Shown: in pieces, positions 9,501 to 16,515 of the stretch
Layout: each line of letters begins with the position of its first letter
Numbering within the stretch: the first letter of the stretch is position 1
DNA from: Micromonospora sp. MP36
GTDB taxonomy: Bacteria; Actinomycetota; Actinomycetes; Mycobacteriales; Micromonosporaceae
Reading direction: 5' to 3'
Length of the DNA: 64,000 bases
NCBI RefSeq assembly: GCF_008119785.1
Contig: NZ_VSFA01000018.1
Span: 34,410-98,409 of the forward strand
The notes under the pieces: generated by a model
Told to the model about the DNA's origin: nothing
Database searches by the model: none
What the model saw: only the letters and a program-made list of their open reading frames with translations
Position numbers and translations under genes: made by a program

Positions 9501-9568
9501 AGCGCGAGCGCGCCGACGATGGGTATCGCGAACAACCGTCCCCACCGGGGACGCCAGGTCACGTTCAT
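3557..9568 (-). CDS. Secreted ThuA / PQQ-glucose-dehydrogenase-like / PKD / CBM6 / concanavalin-like multidomain protein
   Basis: This 2003-residue exported protein has a signal peptide (residues ~1-33, ending PSPAAAHP). Approximate domain order: ThuA amidotransferase-like fold (~40-265, HVLIFTKTTQFRHTEAIEQG); six-bladed soluble-glucose/sorbosone-dehydrogenase-type propeller (~275-720); PKD (~730-815, DGSGSTDPENEQLRYEWDF); CBM6-like module (~930-1075); bacterial Ig (~1085-1170); three concanavalin-like DUF1349-type modules (~1175-1770); OmpL47-type Ig repeats (~1775-1945); and a helical FIVAR-like tail. ThuA proteins are linked to 3-keto-sugar catabolism (thuAB of rhizobia); the propeller suggests sugar oxidation, although cofactor binding cannot be verified here. 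It is the last gene of the sugar ABC operon. It probably acts outside the cell or on its surface on an oligosaccharide whose products are imported. The exact reaction is unknown. Confidence 0.85.
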   Translation of the reverse strand: MNVTWRPRWGRLFAIPIVGALALSMISPSPAAAHPGEHGQAHVLIFTKTTQFRHTEAIEQGVPVLQAAFADAGITSQHTEDSSIFNDEDLAHFDALVMFQASGDPWTADQKAAMERYMKAGHGIVAIHNATDMRGNYAWWDNMIGTLMPGHAATGTSPGLPGTVRVEDHSHPSTSHLPQRWERADEWYNYALNVRGDAHVLATMDETTYNPGNNAMGYDHPISWCKPYDGGRAWMTGMGHFGAHYTGEPGLVQHIVGGVKWAAGMVEGDCGGTVWDQFERVPLDQNTSAPFAMDVAPDGRVFFTELVRGQIRVYDPRTRTTSTAITIPVYSGGEDGLLGIALDPKFAENGHLYVYYSPASTNDSDPANFVNRLSRLTVGPGSQIDRATEKVLLDVPARRLPDEPGHTGGGLAFGPDGNLYLSVGDDVNPHSEPSGGYAPLSERDGTFHDARATSANTNDLRGKLLRIRPEADGTYSIPAGNMFPPGTAKTRPEIYAMGFRNPFRFSIDPKTGAIGLADYSPDNSNDNPDRGPAGIAEWNLITEPGFYGWPLCMGNNEPFRDVDYRTNPVTVGAPFDCAHPINDSVRNTGLTELPAAKPAKMWYGYKRSSVPSVIPQGGGLAPMGGPFYQYDPNLQSDTKFPASYDGKPFFYEWSRNKMYSIIPNGQGGVEKVNPFLPQQQFLAPIDSKFGPDGSMYVLDWGGGFGRDNPNSGLYRVDYISGSRSPTAKISASPDSGQAPLQVRFDGSGSTDPENEQLRYEWDFTGDGSADSTESKPTFTYTTNGVYNARLTVTDPAGKTGTATVPITVGNTRPKVKFNQPPNGAFFDFGDEVSWDLSVSDPEDTQIDDADVVIQPAMGHDEHAHPADPLHGRTGKVVTALGGGHGEDMNVFYAIDGRYADSGGADGIPSLTGSDTTLMFPKQREAEFFDNSSNVTVGSSRDVEGHGNSIAGQNGAWASYDPVNLHNVDRLILRASAATAGKIELRRGKPDGELLGTAQVPATSGGGYVDIPIEVSDPGETFTLYAVFPGAGERRLNFIEADGKGVSPTSKPKVAVTSPTPADKLEPGEIQVTAAASDAENTITKVEFFVDGTSIGVDTTAPYAMKWNASTEKRYQLTAVATNDKGYHAKSRVVQVEVGDLYGAWQTYSNATAAFDRPDRDTWIINAGGENMWQGTDQYGSVYLPAAAGDTWTATVKIDSQTNTNNSAKAGLIVRNDITQPGRSPGYAAMTMRAGLGFEWLRDTDGNGQLDASTGASNTSYPSWVRIVRDGGKYYGYWSKDGKSFTLVGDPVTLPGAAGPQDIGLAVTAHNASATSEVKFTGFTLVDKAIHPAPPETAPGCAIRGSDTFDGDTLNTNRWTTVRNAPNLPVRVTGGGLVLPVTNGDINEGTTGPISYAGQRAKVGPWTITTKVTIPHDREWQHAGLLMHGTDNDYVKLAFTRASSGGRIMEFQTEAGGTRTWHANVNLPADFPSTAHLRLVSDGQKLTAAYSADGQTWTALAGSANIIPNATVGPMAAGDTGTARVNAVFDHFTITPDGTDDGVRAPSDEFDGNAVDGCRWNATVRYDSAKAAVSGGALRIETQPGDINGTNNDSPRNFILQKIPADVAAGDWTIETRLTPAMLHKWQLAGFLVYNNDDNYVKFDVVANNNAGTPTNLRAELVSERNAQFGNGGNRSIDIADSTESGWYHLRLSRSGNTYSAQISDGGGNWTSLGQPVTNDAVMTSFGLMALGPEQAQPVTVAFDYFRVLDTTAPNLTVSVDPAQPNGKRGWYTSPVTVTASASDDRGGPVRIEFVEGDGAWIEYREPIQVTEDGRWELRLRAIDEAGNISPLKAVSLAVDTTGPVVTVDGVANGGKYELGRSLPIAATARDAASGVDSVALRLDGVAIESGTGAEPTAGEHKLTVVATDLAGNATEESVSFEIVATYDNAQALVRRYQADGLISEDLADHLFGQLQAAKSTAAAGRPDQAKAALDRYAAAARTATDESARTQLLAAGAYLKARL

Positions 9569-9667
9569 GAGATGCGGAACCTCTCTGGGACGCGAGGAAC
9601 TACTGGGGTGGTCATGACCGTGCGGCGTGCCGGCGCCGTCGGACTGGCGTGGAGTTGGCGGTCCGTT

Positions 9668-10519
9668 CTAGGGCATCACCGCCCGCAGGAACTTCAGGCC
9701 GTCCACGGCGATGGCGTCCTGAGTCGCGGCGAGCGGGCGCCAGATGGAGGCGGCGGTCGCGATCGTCGCGTTCTCCGCGGTGAACGACTCGATGCACAGC
9801 GGGCCGGCGTAGCCCGCCTCGTCGATCGCGGCGAGGATCGCGGGCCAGTCCAGGTGGTCGGCGCCGGGCGTGCCGCGGTCGTTGCCGCAGACCTGGACGT
9901 GCGCGATCCGGCCGGCGGCCGAGCGGATCGCCGCGGGGATGTCCGTCTCCTCGATGTTCTGGTGGTAGAGGTCGAGCGCGACCCCGCAGTGGGGCAGGTC
10001 ACCGATCGCGTCGAGGGTCTGGCCGATGGTGTTGAGCAGGCTCGTCTCGTAGCGGTTGAGCGGTTCGACGGCCACCGTGACGCCGGCCGCACCCGCATAC
10101 TCCACGACGGGGGCGAGGTTGTCCCGCAGCTGCGTGTAGGCCACGGCCCGCTCGGCCGGTGACAGCCGCCAGGTCCGGCCGACCGAGGCGTACGCGGGCC
10201 CGGCGATCACCGGCGACCCGACCGTCGCGGCGGCGTCCACCACACCGCACAGGTATTCCTGTGTGGACCGGATGGTGGCGGAGTCCGCCGCGACCAGCTC
10301 ACGTCCGGGTGGCATCACGAGGCAGACGGTGGCGCCGAGGCCGTGGTCGGCGAGAACTTGGGCGGCCCGTTTCGGCTCCCAGTCGCCCGGGTTCTCCACC
10401 GGGAGCTCCAGCACGTCGAAGCCCCACCCCGCGACCTTGGCCGCGAGGGCGGCCAAGGTCGCGTCGGTCAGCGGCGAGGTCCACACCCAGGTGTTGACCC
10501 CGAGCGGCGCTCTGCTCAC
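9668..10519 (-). CDS. Sugar phosphate isomerase/epimerase (xylose isomerase-like TIM barrel)
   Basis: About 283 residues forming an AP-endonuclease-2/xylose-isomerase-like barrel. Landmarks are VNTWVWTSPLTD at the N-terminus, then VAVEPLNRYETSLLNT (metal-ligand Glu), VALDLYHQNIEE (Asp/His ligands), HVQVCGNDRG and YAGPLCIESF near the end. Relatives are hexulose epimerases and 3-keto-sugar epimerases or lyases (for example YcjR), which often sit beside Gfo/Idh dehydrogenases as here. GTG 10519 forms a GTGA overlap with the stop of the binding-protein gene; GTG 10525 is a slightly longer alternative. The protein is cytoplasmic. Confidence 0.85.
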   Translation of the reverse strand: MSRAPLGVNTWVWTSPLTDATLAALAAKVAGWGFDVLELPVENPGDWEPKRAAQVLADHGLGATVCLVMPPGRELVAADSATIRSTQEYLCGVVDAAATVGSPVIAGPAYASVGRTWRLSPAERAVAYTQLRDNLAPVVEYAGAAGVTVAVEPLNRYETSLLNTIGQTLDAIGDLPHCGVALDLYHQNIEETDIPAAIRSAAGRIAHVQVCGNDRGTPGADHLDWPAILAAIDEAGYAGPLCIESFTAENATIATAASIWRPLAATQDAIAVDGLKFLRAVMP

Positions 10520-11691
10520 TTCCACGGCACCGGGTAGCCCGGCATGCCCTCACAGCCGCACATTGCGTAGTGCAGGGGCGGCATGTCCTGCTTGACGTAG
10601 TCCTTGACCTTGTCGTCGGTGATCCGCGGCTGCGGCAGCACCCACTCCTTCGGCACCTGCTCGCCCTTGAGGATCTTCAGCGCGGCGATGATCGGCGTAC
10701 GCCACTGGTAGGTGGGGTAGGTCGGCGCGACCGCGGTCAGGTTCTCGTCGACCCACAGCCGCAGGAAGTCCTGCTGGTCCTCGCCGACGATGGCGGGCAC
10801 GTCGACCCCGGCGTCCTGGAACGCCTCGGCCGCGGCGACGGCGGTCGCGCCGGCGTCCATCCACACACCGTCGATGCGGCCCTCGCGCTGGATGTAGTCG
10901 GCCACGATGCTCTTGGTCTTCGCCGCGTCGCCGTCGGTGAACTCCACACCGACCACCTTGAGCTCGCTGCCGGTGAAGATCTCGTTGGCGGCCGCCCAGC
11001 GCTGCTCGAGCACGTCCACGCCGGGCAGGATGCGCAGGGCGAGAACCTTGCCGCCCGGCTTGACCTTCTCCTTCAGGAACTCCGCGCCGTCCGCGCCGAA
11101 GGCGAAGCCGCCGATGGGGTGGATGAAGGTGACCGGGCAGCTGGTGTTGACGCCCCGGTCGAACACGATCACGGGCACGCCGGTCTGGCACGCCTGCTCG
11201 ACCGCCGGCGTCAACGTGGCCGTGGTGTTCGGCGAGATGATGATCGCGGAACAGTTCTTGCCGGACAGCGACTGGATGTCGCTGATCTGCTTGTCGTCCT
11301 TGGCCTCCGCGTCCAGCACGGTGAACGTGGTGATCTCCGGGTGCAGCTTCACCTCCTGCTGCATGGTCTTGAAGCCCACCTGCCGCCACGGGTTGTTCAC
11401 CGCGGCGTTGGAGAAGCAGAGGGTGTACTTCCCGCCGGGCTTGGCGAACTTCGCGGTGTCGACCATTTCCGGCTCGAGCATCTGCTCCCACGGCTTGCCG
11501 TCCGGCCCTTGCGGCGTGGCGCTGCGGAACTTCAGCTGGCGGTCATACTCCGTCTGGTCGAAGAACTTGGACTTGGTCGCGTCCGAACTGGGTGATCCAC
11601 CGGCGCTGGCCTGGTCGTCGGGCAGGTCGCTCGAGCACCCGGCGAGCGCCAGCACGCCCGCCGCGACCACCAGGGCCCATCTCTTGGTCAT
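10516..11691 (-). CDS. Sugar ABC transporter substrate-binding lipoprotein (RbsB-like)
   Basis: This 391-residue protein has a lipoprotein signal peptide; the lipobox LALAGCSS puts the lipidated Cys near residue 20. A periplasmic-binding-protein type 1 fold follows: YTLCFSNAAVNNPWRQVGFKTM, SAIIISPNTTATLTPAVEQA, and VPVIVFDRGV. It would capture a sugar at the membrane face and deliver it to the two permeases upstream. ATG 11691 is chosen because the lipobox follows at the right distance; the frame is open further upstream (to 12330) but only as antisense to the permease. It is 32 bases after the second permease gene. Confidence 0.9.
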   Translation of the reverse strand: MTKRWALVVAAGVLALAGCSSDLPDDQASAGGSPSSDATKSKFFDQTEYDRQLKFRSATPQGPDGKPWEQMLEPEMVDTAKFAKPGGKYTLCFSNAAVNNPWRQVGFKTMQQEVKLHPEITTFTVLDAEAKDDKQISDIQSLSGKNCSAIIISPNTTATLTPAVEQACQTGVPVIVFDRGVNTSCPVTFIHPIGGFAFGADGAEFLKEKVKPGGKVLALRILPGVDVLEQRWAAANEIFTGSELKVVGVEFTDGDAAKTKSIVADYIQREGRIDGVWMDAGATAVAAAEAFQDAGVDVPAIVGEDQQDFLRLWVDENLTAVAPTYPTYQWRTPIIAALKILKGEQVPKEWVLPQPRITDDKVKDYVKQDMPPLHYAMCGCEGMPGYPVPWK

Positions 11692-11723
11692 TATCGTTGA
11701 TCTCCTTACTAACCTTGGGGACT

Positions 11724-12737
11724 TCAGGAGGCGGCGGGTTGCGCAGGTCGCGCGCTGTCCCGCTGCTGCGGCCACCACCGCAACCGCTGCCGTACGCCGT
11801 TGCCGAGGGAGGCGTAGGCGACGGCGGCGATGATGATCACGCCCTGCACGGCCGATTCGAGGGCGCCGCTCACGCCGAGCAGGTTCAGCAGCGTGAACAG
11901 GGCCTCCAGCGACAGCGCGCCGGCGGCGGCCGCGACGACCGAGCCGCGACCACCGCCGAGGAGCACGCCGCCCAGCACGACGGCGGTGATCGCCCGGAAC
12001 TCCAGGCCGTCGCCGACCTGTGCGGAGACGCCGGCGAACCCGCCGAGCAGGATCGCGGCGACCGCGGCGAGCAGTCCGGACAGGACGAACGCGAGCAACC
12101 GGAGCCGGTCGACCTGGCCGCCGGACAACCGCACGGCGGCCTCGTTGTCGCCGACGGCGACCAGCGCCCGGCCGGTGCCGCCGCGCATGAACAGCGCCGC
12201 GGCCAGCAGGATCCCCAGCAGGATGAGCACCGACCACGGGACCTCGCCGAGCGCCGGGACATCCACGGCCCCGCGCCCGAACGTCCGGAACCCGGCGGAC
12301 AGCGCGCCGCGTGGGGCGCCACCGGTCCACAGGAAGATCGCGCCGTCGAGCACGAGCAGCATGCCGAGCGTGACGATGAACGACGGCACCAGAAGCTTCG
12401 TGGTGATCAGCCCGTTGACCAGGCCGACCAGCAGGCCGAAGGCGAGCACGAGCAGGATCACCCGTGCCGTCGCGGACTCACTGCCGTTGATCAGCCGGGC
12501 CGCGATGACCACCCCGGCGGTCACCAGCGCGCCAACCGACAGGTCGAAGCCGCCGGAGACGATGACGAAGTACTGCCCGATCGCGAGGATCATCAGCGGC
12601 GCGGCCCGCTTGAGCAGCGCCAGGTAGCCGGACGGCTCGTCGTAGGCCGGGCCGGCGACCGCGAGGCCGATGAGCAGCAGGAGCAGGACGACGAGCACCG
12701 GCGCGGTGCCCTCGGCCAGGCGGGGACGCCAGGTCAT
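11724..12737 (-). CDS. Sugar ABC transporter permease, second subunit (RbsC/XylH family)
   Basis: This 337-residue multipass membrane protein of the ribose/xylose permease family begins with a hydrophobic segment (PVLVVLLLLLIGLAVAGPAY). It carries the family motif IGQYFVIVSGGFDLSVGALV at ~residue 55, the GLVNGLI loop and the cytoplasmic-loop GGVLLGGGRGS near residue 245, which contacts the ATPase. Its ATG overlaps the stop of the first permease gene (ATGA at 12734-12737), showing translational coupling. It forms a heterodimeric channel with the product at 12734-13759. Confidence 0.9.
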   Translation of the reverse strand: MTWRPRLAEGTAPVLVVLLLLLIGLAVAGPAYDEPSGYLALLKRAAPLMILAIGQYFVIVSGGFDLSVGALVTAGVVIAARLINGSESATARVILLVLAFGLLVGLVNGLITTKLLVPSFIVTLGMLLVLDGAIFLWTGGAPRGALSAGFRTFGRGAVDVPALGEVPWSVLILLGILLAAALFMRGGTGRALVAVGDNEAAVRLSGGQVDRLRLLAFVLSGLLAAVAAILLGGFAGVSAQVGDGLEFRAITAVVLGGVLLGGGRGSVVAAAAGALSLEALFTLLNLLGVSGALESAVQGVIIIAAVAYASLGNGVRQRLRWWPQQRDSARPAQPAAS

Positions 12738-13759
12738 GCCAACCTCCCAGGGGCGCGGTTCGCGATCATGCGCCGGGCATAGAGCGCGACCGCGGTCACG
12801 AGTACGACACCGCGCACCACGTCCTTGAAGAACGGGTCGACCTCGAGGTCATCGAAGATCGTGTCCAGCGTGGCGAGGATGAGGACGCCGCCGATGGTGC
12901 CCACGACGCCGCCCCGGCCACCGGCGAGCAGCGTCCCGCCGAGCACGACGGCGGCGATCGATTCCAGGTCGTACCCCGCGTCGGTGCCGACGTACGGGGC
13001 GCCCGACCCGAGCCGGCTGGCGAGGTAGATCCCGGTCAGGCCGGCGGCGACCGAGCACAGCACGTGCGCGGTAACGATGACCCGGCGGGTGGGCACCCCG
13101 GACAGCCGGGCCACCTCGATGTCACCGCCGACGGCGTACATGTGGTAGCCGGGGCGGGTCCGCGACAGGTACCACCAGGCCAGTGCGGCGGCGGCCAGCA
13201 TGAGCAGCGCGGCGACCGGCACCGGCCCGATCCGGTCGTAGCCGAGGTGCTGGAAGCCGCGCGGCACGTCGCCGGCCGGGCCGGTGTAGTTGTCCTCGAG
13301 GTAGCCGCGCAGGATCAGCGCCACGCCGAGCGTCGCGATGAACGCGTTGGCCTTGAGGACGGTGATGACCAGCCCGTTGACCAGGCCGACCCCGGCGGCC
13401 ACGGCAAGCGCGAGCAGCACGCCGGGCACGACCATGCCGTCCCGCCCGGCCATCGTCTCCGCCGCGATCAGCGACGTGAGGCCGACCAGGTAGGCGACGG
13501 ACAGGTCGAGGGACCCGGTGAGGATCACCATCGTCTGTCCGATCGCTACCAGGCCGAGCGCGGTGGCCCGGGTGAGAATGTTGAGAATGCCGCCCTGGTC
13601 GAGCAGGACCTCGCCGCGCAGCCCGACGAGCACGCTGCCGACGACGAGCAGGGCGACGAGCGCGAGGTAGACGATGACGGTGGGCGTGAGCCGCCGGCGG
13701 ACGACCAACCGGGTGGCCTTCTGCCCGACCGGGATCGCTTTCTCCTGCAGAGTGCTCAC
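12734..13759 (-). CDS. Sugar ABC transporter permease, first subunit (RbsC/XylH family)
   Basis: This 341-residue paralogue of the downstream permease shows about ten hydrophobic segments, the IGQTMVILTGSLDLSVAYLVG motif at ~residue 70, GLVNGLVI, and GGTLLAGGRGGVVGT in the ATPase-coupling loop. Its GTG start (13759) overlaps the stop of the ATPase gene. Two distinct permeases with one double-length ATPase is the usual composition of this carbohydrate-uptake class. Confidence 0.9.
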   Translation of the reverse strand: MSTLQEKAIPVGQKATRLVVRRRLTPTVIVYLALVALLVVGSVLVGLRGEVLLDQGGILNILTRATALGLVAIGQTMVILTGSLDLSVAYLVGLTSLIAAETMAGRDGMVVPGVLLALAVAAGVGLVNGLVITVLKANAFIATLGVALILRGYLEDNYTGPAGDVPRGFQHLGYDRIGPVPVAALLMLAAAALAWWYLSRTRPGYHMYAVGGDIEVARLSGVPTRRVIVTAHVLCSVAAGLTGIYLASRLGSGAPYVGTDAGYDLESIAAVVLGGTLLAGGRGGVVGTIGGVLILATLDTIFDDLEVDPFFKDVVRGVVLVTAVALYARRMIANRAPGRLA

Positions 13760-15258
13760 GCCGCCTCACCGATCCCGTGCCCGGTGGCCAGCGCCATCAC
13801 AGCCCCCTCACTCGCGCTGGCGGGCAGCTCACCGGCCAGCGCACCGTCGTGCATGACGAGGATCCGGTCGCTCATCCCGATCAGCTCGGGGAGCTCCGAG
13901 GAGATCATCAGGACCGCCACACCGCGCCTCGCGAGGTCGCGCAGCAGCTCGTGCACGGCCCGCTTCGCGCCGACGTCGATGCCGCGCGTCGGCTCGTCGA
14001 CCACCAGCACCCTGGGCTCGACCGCCAGCCACTTGGCGAGCACGACCTTCTGCTGGTTGCCGCCGGACAGGAAGCGCACCTCCTGGTGCTCGCCGCGGGC
14101 CACCACGGTGACCAGGTCGAGCAGCGCCGGCACGTCCGACCGCGCGCGGGAACGCCCGCCGCGTAGCGCGGCGCGGCGCACCAGCAACGTGTTGTCGCGC
14201 ACGGACTGGCGGAGCGCCAACCCGTCCCCCTTGCGGTCCTCGGTGACCAGCGCGATCCCGAGACGCACGGCGGTGCGGGGCCGGGTCACCCGCCGCGCCA
14301 CGCCGTCCACCTCCAACACGCCGCGGGTGAACGGCTCGACGCCGAACACCGCGCGCGCGACGGCCGAGCGCCCGGACCCTTGCAGCCCGGCCAGCCCGAC
14401 GATCTCCCCGGCGCGCACCTCGAGGTTCAGCTCGCGGAGGCGCTGGTTGCCGGCGCCCCTCAAGGAGAGCCGGACCGGCCCGAGGTCGTCGGGGGCGGCC
14501 CGGTCCGGGTAGTACTCGCCCAGGTCGCGGCCCACCATGTGCCGGACCAGGTCCTCCGAGGTCAGCTCGCCGGTCGGGGCGCAGGTGACGAACTGGCCGT
14601 CCTTGAGCACGGTGATCCGGTCGGACAGGTCGAACACCTCGCGCATCCGGTGCGAGACGTAGAGGATCGCGATGCCTCGTTCCCGCAGCCGGCGCACCAG
14701 GTCGTAGAGCAGCTCGACCTCGTGATCGGCGAGCGCGGCGGTCGGCTCGTCCATGCCCAGCACCCGAGCGTCGGTCGACAGCGCCTTGACGATCTCTACG
14801 ACCTGCCGCTGCGCGACCGACAGGGACGACACGGTGTCGGTCGGATCGATCCCGTCCTCGCCGAGCCAGTCCAGCAGCTCGCGGGTGTCGGCCACCATGC
14901 GCCGCCGGTCGACCTGCATCCGCCGCACGGGTTCCCGGCCGAGGTAGACGTTCTCGGCGACGGTGCGATGCGGCAGCAGGGTGAACTCCTGGTGGATGAT
15001 CGCGATGCCGGCCCGCTGCGCGTCGGTGGGGCTGGCGAAGGACATCTCGGCGCCGTCGACCTCGATGGTTCCGCCGTCTGGCCGGTGCACCCCGGCCAGC
15101 ACCTTGAGCAGCGTGGACTTGCCCGCGCCGTTCTCGCCCATCACGGCGTGCACCTCGCCGCCCCGCAGTTCCAGGTCCACCCCGCGCAGCACCGGCACAC
15201 CGAGGAACGATTTGCTGATCCCGGTCAGCCGCACGCTCGTCGTGGTGCGAGGCGTCAT
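13756..15258 (-). CDS. Sugar ABC transporter ATP-binding protein (double ATPase, RbsA/XylG family)
   Basis: About 500 residues with two fused ATPase halves. The first has Walker A GENGAGKST, signature LSVAQRQVVEI and Walker B VLGMDEPTAAL. The second has the degenerate Walker A GLQGSGRSAVARA, signature FLSGGNQQKVVLAKWLA and Walker B VLVVDEPTRGID. This degenerate second half is normal for the family, which handles ribose, xylose, galactose or inositol. ATG 15258 overlaps the stop of the Gfo/Idh gene (ATGA); a start six codons upstream is less likely. Confidence 0.92.
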   Translation of the reverse strand: MTPRTTTSVRLTGISKSFLGVPVLRGVDLELRGGEVHAVMGENGAGKSTLLKVLAGVHRPDGGTIEVDGAEMSFASPTDAQRAGIAIIHQEFTLLPHRTVAENVYLGREPVRRMQVDRRRMVADTRELLDWLGEDGIDPTDTVSSLSVAQRQVVEIVKALSTDARVLGMDEPTAALADHEVELLYDLVRRLRERGIAILYVSHRMREVFDLSDRITVLKDGQFVTCAPTGELTSEDLVRHMVGRDLGEYYPDRAAPDDLGPVRLSLRGAGNQRLRELNLEVRAGEIVGLAGLQGSGRSAVARAVFGVEPFTRGVLEVDGVARRVTRPRTAVRLGIALVTEDRKGDGLALRQSVRDNTLLVRRAALRGGRSRARSDVPALLDLVTVVARGEHQEVRFLSGGNQQKVVLAKWLAVEPRVLVVDEPTRGIDVGAKRAVHELLRDLARRGVAVLMISSELPELIGMSDRILVMHDGALAGELPASASEGAVMALATGHGIGEAA

Positions 15259-16382
15259 GCCGGCACCTCGGTCCACGCGCCGTCCGCGGCTGCGGAGGCC
15301 AGCACCGCGTCGGTGATCCGTACGGCGCGTAGGCCGTCCGCGAACGTGGGCAGGCCGTCCGGGATGCCCTCGCCGCGCACCGCCCGGTAGGTGTCGGCGA
15401 CGAACGCATCGAAGCAGTCCTGGTAGCCCTGCGCGTGCCCGGCGGGCAGCCGTACGTAGCGCGCGGCGGAAGGGTGCAGCCGGCCCGGGTCACGCAACAG
15501 GGTCTGGCCGCCCTCACGCCGGCCGACCCACAGCCGCTCCGGGTCCTCCTGGTCGAAGCCGAAGCTCGCCTCGGTGCCGGAAAGCTCCAGGTGCAGCCGG
15601 TTCTTACGGCCGGCAGCGACCTGCGACACCACCAGCGTGCCGACCATGCCGGCGGCGGTGGTGAAGTGCACGGCGGCGAGGTCCTCGGTGGGCTGCCCGG
15701 TCCTGCCGGCCCGCTCGTGCACCACAGCGGTGCGCGCGGACAGCCGGGCGATCCGGTCGCGGGTGACGAACTCGAAAAGGTCGCACCAGTGCGAGCCGAT
15801 GTCGGCGAACGCTCGCGACGGCCCGCCGAGCGCGGCGTCGACCCGCCAGTCGTCGTCGGACGGGCGGGACAGCCAGTCCTGGAGGTAGCCGCCGGTCACG
15901 CTGCCGATGACGCCCGCCTCGCCCGCGGCCAGCCGGGCCCGCATCTCGCGCACCATGGGGTGGAAGCGGTAGACGAACGGCACCGTGGCCACCCGATCGC
16001 CGGCCGCCGCCATCAGCGCCACCGCCTCATCGCTGCCCGTGGCGAGCGGCTTTTCGCAGATGACGTGCACGCCGGCGGCGAGCGCGGCGGCGGCAACGGC
16101 GGCGTGCGACGCGTTAGGTGTGCACACGTGAAGCACGTCGATATTGGCGGCGTCGAGCAGGGCCGCCAGGTCCGGGTAGCCCTCGTCCGCGCCGACGGCG
16201 CGAGCCGCGGCGGCGGCGCGCTCGGGGCGCGACGCCACGGCGGCCACGACGCTGCCCCCCGCGCGCCGGGCGGCCTCCGCGTGCACCTGCCCCATGAACC
16301 CCGCGCCGACGACCGCCACGCGCGGCGCCTGGCGCTCGGATTCGAGGCCACCAGACGCCCTTATGACATCGGTCACAGACAT
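15255..16382 (-). CDS. Gfo/Idh/MocA family NAD(P)-dependent oxidoreductase
   Basis: About 375 residues. The N-terminal Rossmann domain has VAVVGAGFMGQVHAEAARRAGG, and the family EKPLA motif (ICEKPLATG; the Lys is catalytic) lies near residue 110. The C-terminal alpha/beta domain begins with GGYLQDWL and includes DIGSHWCDLFEF. Members oxidise or reduce sugars and inositols; ThuB and glycoside 3-dehydrogenases belong here. It is the first gene of the operon, so the imported sugar is probably oxidised by it. ATG 16382 is chosen because a -35/-10 pair ends 6 bases before it, predicting a leaderless mRNA; the frame is open to a TTG at 16418, but that TTG is part of the -35 box. Confidence 0.88.
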   Translation of the reverse strand: MSVTDVIRASGGLESERQAPRVAVVGAGFMGQVHAEAARRAGGSVVAAVASRPERAAAAARAVGADEGYPDLAALLDAANIDVLHVCTPNASHAAVAAAALAAGVHVICEKPLATGSDEAVALMAAAGDRVATVPFVYRFHPMVREMRARLAAGEAGVIGSVTGGYLQDWLSRPSDDDWRVDAALGGPSRAFADIGSHWCDLFEFVTRDRIARLSARTAVVHERAGRTGQPTEDLAAVHFTTAAGMVGTLVVSQVAAGRKNRLHLELSGTEASFGFDQEDPERLWVGRREGGQTLLRDPGRLHPSAARYVRLPAGHAQGYQDCFDAFVADTYRAVRGEGIPDGLPTFADGLRAVRITDAVLASAAADGAWTEVPA

Positions 16383-16388
16383 GTGACG

Positions 16389-16418
16389 ACGGTAGCGTCC
16401 ACTTATGACGATAGTCAA
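16389..16418 (-). promoter_or_regulatory. Predicted leaderless promoter of the sugar operon
   Basis: On the minus strand, TTGACT (16418-16413), an 18-base spacer and TACCGT (16394-16389) match actinobacterial -35 and TAnnnT -10 elements. Six bases separate the -10 from the ATG at 16382, so transcription would start at or next to the A of the start codon. Confidence 0.6.
16406..16417. promoter_or_regulatory. Candidate ROK operator (TGAC-N4-GTCA)
   Basis: The palindrome TGACGATAGTCA has perfect 4-bp arms and overlaps the -35 box of the sugar operon. The divergent ROK gene is the obvious candidate to bind it. This is inference from position only. Confidence 0.4.
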
Positions 16419-16515
16419 TCAAAAGATGCGCCTCAATCATCCATAGTGGCATGATCAACATCTCAAGGCTTCCTGTCGCGCGCCGTAACCCGTCCCGCTT
16501 CGCTTTAATTGAGGG

